Origin: Saccoglossus kowalevskii | Taxonomy: Eukaryota; Hemichordata; Enteropneusta; Harrimaniidae | Direction of reading: 5' to 3' | Assembly: GCF_000003605.2 (NCBI RefSeq) | Contig: NW_003108580.1 | Span: 628,378 to 663,403, forward strand | DNA: 35,026 bases | Shown here: one piece after another, positions 20,101 to 29,100 of the stretch | Numbering within the stretch: the first letter of the stretch is position 1 | Layout: the number at the start of each line of letters is the position of its first letter | Program-made: the position numbers and the translations under genes | The notes under the pieces: model-generated | Database searches by the model: none | Seen by the model: only the letters and a program-made list of their open reading frames with translations | What the model was told of the DNA's origin: nothing

Positions 20101-23100
20101 TCATGCTTATCATCATCAAATCTATCATGAATCGTCAAACTTTCATGGCAGCAGATTTTATTTTTTGGGTTGTAGACATCTGCTCCACATCTCTTATCTT
20201 CTGGTTGTATGTTTCTGAGAGCACCATCACGGCAGACCTGAATAAAATTTATTACCAACTTTAATATCATATTGACTTCGCTAATGTAGCAATACATATA
20301 TATTTTATAAATTTATAAGACTTTATAAATACTTCTACAAAACTGGTGTAAAATGCAATAAAGGTGATCAGATCAATAAGAATGCAAGTTTTTCTCTTGT
20401 TTGGATTTATTTTCACTCAAACACAAATAAAATATTAAAATTTACTCTAATAGAAGAGTATTTATATAAATTATGCAATTACCAAATTTTATTATATATT
20501 TAAATTTAGCTATCTATTTAGCTAAGGAAACACAGATAATGTAGCAATTATAAATAAACTATTATCTGATGTAATATATCAGTAAAAATAGAAGTAGCAA
20601 TCCAGGCAGTCAAAATAACAAGCGATGCGCTCTGGTTGTCAAAGCAGTTTGTGCCCATGCTTGACTACTGGCTCTTCCCCAACTTTGGGACATTTCTGTT
20701 TTTGTGATCCCATTCCCCCTGGTATGTTCCAAATATGACTGGCTGGGGCATAAAACCTGGTATTTGGACTTTGTTTGATTTTTCTGATTATAAATGATAA
20801 AATTACTACGATATCGATTGCGGTTTGCCAATGACATGTTAAATATTTCTTTACACATTCAATTTACACTATGTGCAGTATTCCCCGTAACCTGGCATGT
20901 GGTGAACTATAATTTTTGTTTGTATAATTTTTCGAGGGGGATATTAACCAACCCCCTTAAGTAGCTGTGTATAAAATTGAACATGGTAATCTCCTTTGCC
21001 CAAAACAGAACAGTGTGATATTGAAAGGCATACAGATGCCTGTATTTTCTTACCTGAAATCTATCGTTATAGGTCTGTGCATTCTCATACTGGCCATATC
21101 TTACAGGACACACCCTATTATCTTTGGTATGTATTTTCACAATAGGATATGCATTGTCCATACATATTGTCCTATGATTGTCAATTACGTATGAACCACA
21201 GCATTTTTTGGGTTTATCTATTTCTTGACTCTCTAGTGTGCCTGTAATCAAAATATAGTCTGTATTTCAGCGATGGCCTTGAATTTCAACTTATGTTTCC
21301 ACGTTTACCATGACAGGTGTATAAAATCAGTTTGTTAACACTGGTCTCATTTACATGGTACTTATTTTTTTGTACCATGATAGGCACAGATTGGTTTACG
21401 TATTATCAGATCACATTATGTAATATCAGGTGATTTACTGTAAAATACTTTATTTTAGCTGGAATTAATTTTTCACTGATTTTTAACAAGTTCAATGTAA
21501 AATATAGAAAAAACAGTATATTCCCTTCAGCGAAAATAGCAAAAATAAATTCCAAGCGAAAATAAAGTATTTTACATTATATTGTCCAAGGTTTATAATG
21601 CATCTGTCAATGCATTTTTTGTAAGTTACAACATGGAGTAAGGTTGTATGTATTGTTTGCATCCTAGTAAATTTTGTGTTTTTCATGCAGTAACATTTTA
21701 TTACTAATAAAACTTGACATGGGTTGCAACTGGTTTTATTTTGATCTTGATGACAATTGCAATGTACAACTATTTTTTACAATTGCATCAATAGATTTCT
21801 ATTCCACAGAATTACAAACCTTGTTTCCAGTTGTAATTTCGCTTTGTGTGTGTCTACCTGTTTCAATTTCAAACAATGGTTCCCTAATGGAATTTTGTTC
21901 ATATAGTTCAACATTTTCTAGTGTTTTCAGATAGTATTGAATTTCTAGTTCTATGTCATAAAACACTACTTACCATCACAGCATATTTCCTGATCAGAAT
22001 GATAAGGTTTAATAATTATTCCATGACTGCTGTTAACTTGACAACAAGCATCACCATCATTCAATGAAAACGGTTGTTGTGAATGACCACAGCAGAACGT
22101 TTCATTCATGTTGTAAGGGGTATTTCCACAACACCCCAGAAAATCCAATGTCTTTGTATACTTTGTTCCATTGCAACAGATTTCTGTGCTGATGTTGTAT
22201 GTATCTGTAAGAATCATTATGTTACATAGTTTAGTAAATTACTTCAATCAATTGATTGTTTGACCTAATTAGTAAAAATCTTAATCTCAGGTTTGTAGCT
22301 CATTAGGGAATGACCATTTATTATTCCTGAGGGGATCGGGCAAAACAGGAGGGGTCAGCATATTTTTGAAAGCCATATTTTCTTTTAAAGATTGAGACAC
22401 AATTTTTTTTTTTACATTACGCCTTTTTTGAACAAAAAAAATATATATAGAGGGGGTAACAAATTTTTCATTTTTTCTAAAGGGGTGCACCCTCTTTTAC
22501 GAAATGAATAAAAGGGGTCCATTAATTTTTTTGAAAAAGCACAGAGAATTGCCCCCCTAGGAATAATAAATGGTCATTCCCTTAGTACCAGTCAGATTAA
22601 GTCTGAAACGAGACTTATGTTTTGTTTATATTCTATATAAAAACAGGAAAAATTGAGATATAATATAAAAACAATAGCAATAATTTAATAATGGCGAGTG
22701 AAACTACAAATGGTCATAAACAAGAATAACAATAAAAAAAATTATATAAAAAAAATTATGTTCTATACCTACATCTGATTTTAATCAGATTGACTGATGA
22801 CCATTTTGGTTTTATCATTTTTCAGATGTACTTTGATCAATTTTGTTCAAGAAAGTTGTCTGTAGTCTTTAAGTCAGTGGTTAGCATGTTTTCATGCTGT
22901 GAATACATTTAATTATAATTTATATTTTTCTCCATCCTCTGTGAATACACAGTAACTTGTTATTGACAACGACTTGTTGACAAAATGTTTTTTCTGGTTC
23001 TGGTATTTCTAACTTGATAAATTGACTTAACATATATCATTTATAAATATGCCACTAATCTTAGAAGTTGATATTGTTCTTACCTTCACCGCAACATTGT

Positions 23101-26100
23101 ATAAATGGAGCTTTGTTGTGAAGCTTTGTAGCAGCACAACATAGTTGTTCATTGTTGAGATAAGACTCTAAACCACAGCATCGTGTAGTGCCATCTATTG
23201 ATGGTAAGTAGTGATTGATATGAGACGATAGTGATGACTTTGTTGATGCAACACAACATGACGCCTGTCTAGGATTATATGCTTCACCACGGCAACATTC
23301 ACCATCAGCTAAAGAAATACAAGATTTGCTATAATTACTCCTATAATATTCCTTTTAGTATATATAAAAACTTAACGTGTAGTAAAATGATAATGCGTGC
23401 CCAGCATTATGGAGATTGCCGATTGTGAATTATTGTGTGTCCAGGATCCAAGAGATTGTGAATTTTTGTATGCTTACTTACGTATGGAAAAAATTTGATT
23501 GCCACAGCAAGTTTCAGTCTGTTGGTTGTAAGACATTTTACCACAGCATGCAGTTCTACCATTTGAGTTTGATACAATCTTGTCTTCACAGCATATTTGT
23601 AGGTTTTCATTGTATTTGCTTGATCCACAACATCCTTCTCTTGAGTTTCGATCTTTCTGAATTACTATCTGAAATGTGGATAATAATATTATAACAGTTT
23701 TTGAATACATACTATAATAATACTGTATTTATTATTGGTTTGGCTTGAAATATAGCAGCAGCTTTCATTAGTTATAGTACAGTGGAAACATACACATACC
23801 CCATTGCAGCAGAGCTCATCATCCATATTGTACTCTTCCAAATAGCAACATTGTCTATGTATTTGTTCTTGTTTTGGAACTGTATGTAATCTTGTATTGT
23901 TATTGGGATCAGAACAACACATCTGGTCGGCTGGATTGTAAGAAATATTGCCACAGCAGCTTCCACCAGGGCCCTCCACTGCCTTGAGTTTACTGCCAAT
24001 TCTACAGCAAGTTTGCAATTTTGTGTTGTATGTAGAAACCCCACAGCATTCAAAATCTGTGTATTGCAAAATGAAATCTCATTTTTTGTTGTTAATCTTT
24101 TGAGTGCCATCATTTTTTCCACCCAAATTTTTGTACGACATTTTGCTCATTACCGTATGTATTTTTCTACAATTTTTCACTTAAGTTTAGACCAAAGGCA
24201 TATCATTTCCCATTGCTGCAGATCTTGATCATCATCATATATGTTTTGTATTTTAATAAATTTTAATATTTAGTAGTTCAACAATGTTAAACATTCATTA
24301 AATACATGTTTGAGGTATGTGTGAGGCTCGAAATTGGTACTCTGCGCCACCGGAATGCGCCAGCGCATTTCCCAAAATAAGCATTGTGCGCCACCATTCT
24401 GCGTCGTATTCTGCACCAACGAGAAAATTCATACTGTGCACCATTCTGAGTTCAAGCTTTTTAAAAATGTAAAATCATAGACGGCAATGATTTTCAAGCC
24501 ATTCTAGTGGCTTGATAGTACCGATTTTGATCCCCTCACATACCTCCATGTTTTGAATACATGCATAAAAGAATTAACATATCTACTGGGATTTGCAAAG
24601 TACCGGTATTGCTCAAGAAGAACACATGTTTTCTGAATACATGCCCTATAAACATTTGCTCATTGTACCGCCCACGTGTGGTGCAAATTGTTGGACATAC
24701 GTGATGACGAAAAGAAAAACTGATGACATTGTGTTTCATCTCATTATATGCCTGCTTATTGAATAGTGACATAAGCCAGGGACAAAACAAAATGTTTCAT
24801 AGAAATAAATGTTATCTGCTAATTGCAAGATCTGACCATGTCCAAAGTCAGAAGTAAATGTAATCTGTAATTGCCAGGAAAATGTGATCATTATTCACAT
24901 GACACATGTGTCTTTCTGTACTGCCAGTTGATTATCAAATGTAACAGGGGATGAATGTAAATATTAAAACATTTTTCTGTTCATTTTCAGAACTGTTTGA
25001 AGAATGAAGAAAATACCTTTTTGTTTTTCCACTACTATGTTGGCACAACATTGGTGTGTGTTAGGATTGTAAAAAGAACCAGTATCACCATAGTAATCAA
25101 AACAACACTCATCAACAGAATTGACATCTTGTAGTTGTCCTCCACAGCATTTGTGGGTAGTAACATCATAGGTTGAGTTGTTGCCTGCAATAGAGATTAT
25201 ACTAAGGTTTACTGTCAGAATAAATTTACCTTGCTCAGCATGCAGTTCGAGTTTCATTTTGTCTATATTAATGCTAGCAGGTGGTTGTAAACAATTTTAC
25301 TGAATTGTCAGAAAAAGCGTGTATCAGCAGCTGTTTTTTTTTCAAGTTAGTTTCCAGGAATGGTTGTTGATTTTCTGTCCATGAATCTGGTGTGACCATT
25401 TCATACATGTATTTAAGAGATATTTGCGTCAAATTATCAGGATTGTGTGCTAATGTGCATATGAGATAATTGGTGATTTACATATTAGTAATCCTTATTC
25501 ATTATTGTAGAAGTAATAAAACATGCTAACACGTCAGATCAGTGTTGTTTGTGTAATACTTGAACAGAACAATATATTAGTATACTATGCATGTTTAACA
25601 AATTATGCAAAAATGGATGTCCATATTGTAGTGAGTACCAATTTTAGAATTAAGCTAATTAATGTTACTTTGGAATGCACTCAAAATAAAGTGAAATGAA
25701 TGTATACAGAGACTCTTGTACTTACAGCATTCAATGTTGCTTTCTGCAACATATAGTACACCACAACAGCACAACTCATCATTAGGGTTATAGCACACTA
25801 GTGTTTCAATTGGTAAACATGTGCCTGGCCTTGTTTTATAGCACCTTCTCTCATTATTACTGCAGGAAGTAGCCAAGGAACCTTTAAGAAAAATAAATGT
25901 GAAATACAAGTCCTCCTTTGTGTATTTACTTTATTTGTTAGGAAATTGTTAAGATTGATAATACAGAATGTAGGTGGGTTTATGGAAGACGCTTTGTCAC
26001 CCATGGATTGGTATACAGTAAAGTATATTACTGAAGATACAAAGAGGTCATCTCATGAGTGACCCTACAATATCAGATTTATTAAACTCTTGCATACATA

Positions 26101-29100
26101 GTAAATTTCAAAATGACCACAAAAGACTTTATTAATTCTGATATTGTAGAATCACAAATTTTACATCCCATGTATACCCATATTGTAGTTAGCAAAAGCT
26201 AAAAACAAGGATTTGTTAGCGTGTATTTAATACATTGTGGTGCAACCTGGCTCATTTGCAGGAAAGATCATCATTTATAAACGCTGGTTTCTCCGATTGC
26301 CCTATTGTGATTAAGAAGGTTTTTTTTAGAGCCATCACTATATTGAGGGATTTGGGGATGCATTGTTAACATAATTACTAATTTTGGAATAAATTCAAAC
26401 AAGCAGGAAAGTAAAGGTAAAGATTTCTCAAATGTATACATCTTGTTATCACATATGTGTAGCTGACATCTGAAACTACCAAATATAATATTTAATAATT
26501 ATCTAAGAAATATTTTGTAAAACCACCAACATATTGAAATAATGCTGTATTTTGCAATAGTCGGCTATAATGTCTAAAGTTCAATCTGCATGAACCAATC
26601 AGACGACTAGGATTTTCATTACACAATATGAATATAGAACTTTATTACTCTGAGCTTACATATATGGGATGAAAAATGTAAGTATACAAGTATTAATAGA
26701 AACCCTTGGCATATCTCCTGACAGGAGCAGCAACCAGTCTGTTTTGTGTTAATCAAAAATCCATGCTTGTTACTTTACATACTGGGTAAGGTTGTAATAG
26801 TTAAACTATGTTATTTTTGTTTCAAATATACAAAGTTGTATGGTTCGACATAATTAAAATGATAATAATAATTAGAATAATAATGCACATTGGCTGAGTT
26901 ATAGTACAGTGATTTTGTCATGTGACGAAAGTGCAAAGAACCCTGGGACAAAGAATGAGTCTAATGTCGTCAGTTTGTATTGTGTTGTGAAACTGGTTGT
27001 AACTAGTCCTAACAAAATACAACAAATTGAAACGCACTACGTATTAAAATTACGATTGTTTGTTTCCTCCACTTAATAGTGCGTTTAAAACCTAGTGAAT
27101 ATTCCTCTAACATCAAATCTGTTAAAATAAACCAGTGAGTATTTCTACTTTTACATTGCTGAATATCTGAGCAACCAATACTATTGTATATTATTGACCT
27201 TTGACACGGAAATGGTCAAACGAGCCGCAAAATTTCCCAATGACGGCATCGTGGACTATTTCCGGAACGTCGTTACCTTAGTAACTGGTAATGAATGCAA
27301 CAATTGCCGTTAATGTTCGCTTTAAATGGCCGTATATACATTTGCATCTTATTCAAAGTAAAAAAAAAGTCACTTTCGTGGTAATCGAATATTTGTATCT
27401 TACAATCGCGGATTTACTATCGTATCGGGATCAAAGTGGAAATCAGGTTATTAGGGGATGAAGTTGGTACAAAGTTGATATCGTGTTGTGTAACAAACAA
27501 AAGACACCTGTTGTATCACAATATTTAGTAAAAAAATACGACTGGAGTATACTAACCTTGGAAAACAGTGACTACTAATGCTACCAGTGCAATGAAACAT
27601 TTTTCCATCTTTGAGATAAATAGTGAGATATAATTAAAGTCCCTAAAACTACGGGAGTTTAGAGTCTGCGCGAATCAACGAATGAAGCTGTCCTACGTAC
27701 GGCGCAATTAGAAACTCTGCAGTAAAGTGTCATTTACTAGTATATCAGGCTCTGATTTATATATAGCATAAGGAAATAACATTTGGGATTCCCATGACAA
27801 GGCATTCGACATCGTCATATTCATAACAACTACGATGACGACATTGTAAACAACTTTCACTTTGAAATGGTACATTCTGAGGCACCATGTCAAGGTCAAC
27901 GTATGGGTCACCTACGATTGTGCCACTCATAGAAATAATTATCGTAATTTGTTGCGTCTCGTCACGTATTGTATTACATTACTAGCGCGTTTCAGTCATT
28001 GTATGCCCGTGGCTCTGTGATAATTGCGGTTTGTGGTTACAGTTATAATTAAGTCTTTAAAGCACAAACACCCACATTCAAATGCCCATAATGGTGAAAT
28101 GATCGCCGTTAACGTTTAACTCTTTTAAACGCATCACCCAGAAGTATATTTGTATTGTGTAGAAATTGATAAATTAAAAAGGGTTCTTGCTTGTATCAGG
28201 TGCTCTAGTCATAGGCTAGAAATAGAACAGGGTAGATTTGTGAGACTGGAGGTAGAAGAGAGAATATGTAAAATATGTGAATCCCTTGAAATAGAGAATG
28301 AATTCCACCTCGTTTTAAAATGCCCTATGTATGAAAACATTAGAAAAACATGATTACCCTCATGATCATATACTTATCCAACATTAGAATTGTTTTTCAA
28401 TTATGTCAAATAAATCTGACCAAATAATCACAAAACTAGCAATGTTTGTACATAAAAGAATGTATTAACATGAGGTGACTTTTGACCTCAGAAAAGAATT
28501 GTTATGTATTTATTTTGTGAAATGGGCCGGTGGCCATTAAGAACAAATAAAGATTCATACTGTTTAAACGCTTCAGTTGGCACTAGAGACAAAATAGAAA
28601 TGATTCTATTCTATTCTATTCTATTCTATTCTATTCTATTCTATTCTATTCTATTCTATTCTATTCTATTCTATTCTATTCTATTCTATTCTATTCTATT
28701 CTATTGAAATAAATGTTGCTCTATAAAAATATGCCATGCACACCTTTCCAACCTACTTCAAGTTCCGTCTATTTCGTAAAACTGAATAAGTAAATTTATT
28801 GTATTTTATTTTATTTTGTTTAGTTTAATTTCTGTTTAATTTCTGTTTAGTTTTATGTATGTTTTTTTTAATTAAATTCTGTATTAGTGGGCAGTTAAAC
28901 GGTGTCGCTTGTGAGTATAGATCATATGAATAATTTCATTTGCTCCAAACTAACATAAAAAATCTACACGTTTGGGTACTACTAGTTATAGTAGTTTTCC
29001 TTGAGTCAAATGCTACGCAACAATATACAATTGGCATTCTCTCCGTATCAGATATTTGCAAATACAACAAAACAATTAACTGGCATGAACTTGTCACTTG

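Noticed and set aside
15611-25881. Several separate galaxin genes instead of one
   Set aside because: Every exon junction agrees in phase, no internal exon has a signal peptide or stop, and a single 1197-codon frame results.
28504-28707. 67-codon frame with repeated YSILF
   Set aside because: It is translation of the CTATT microsatellite.
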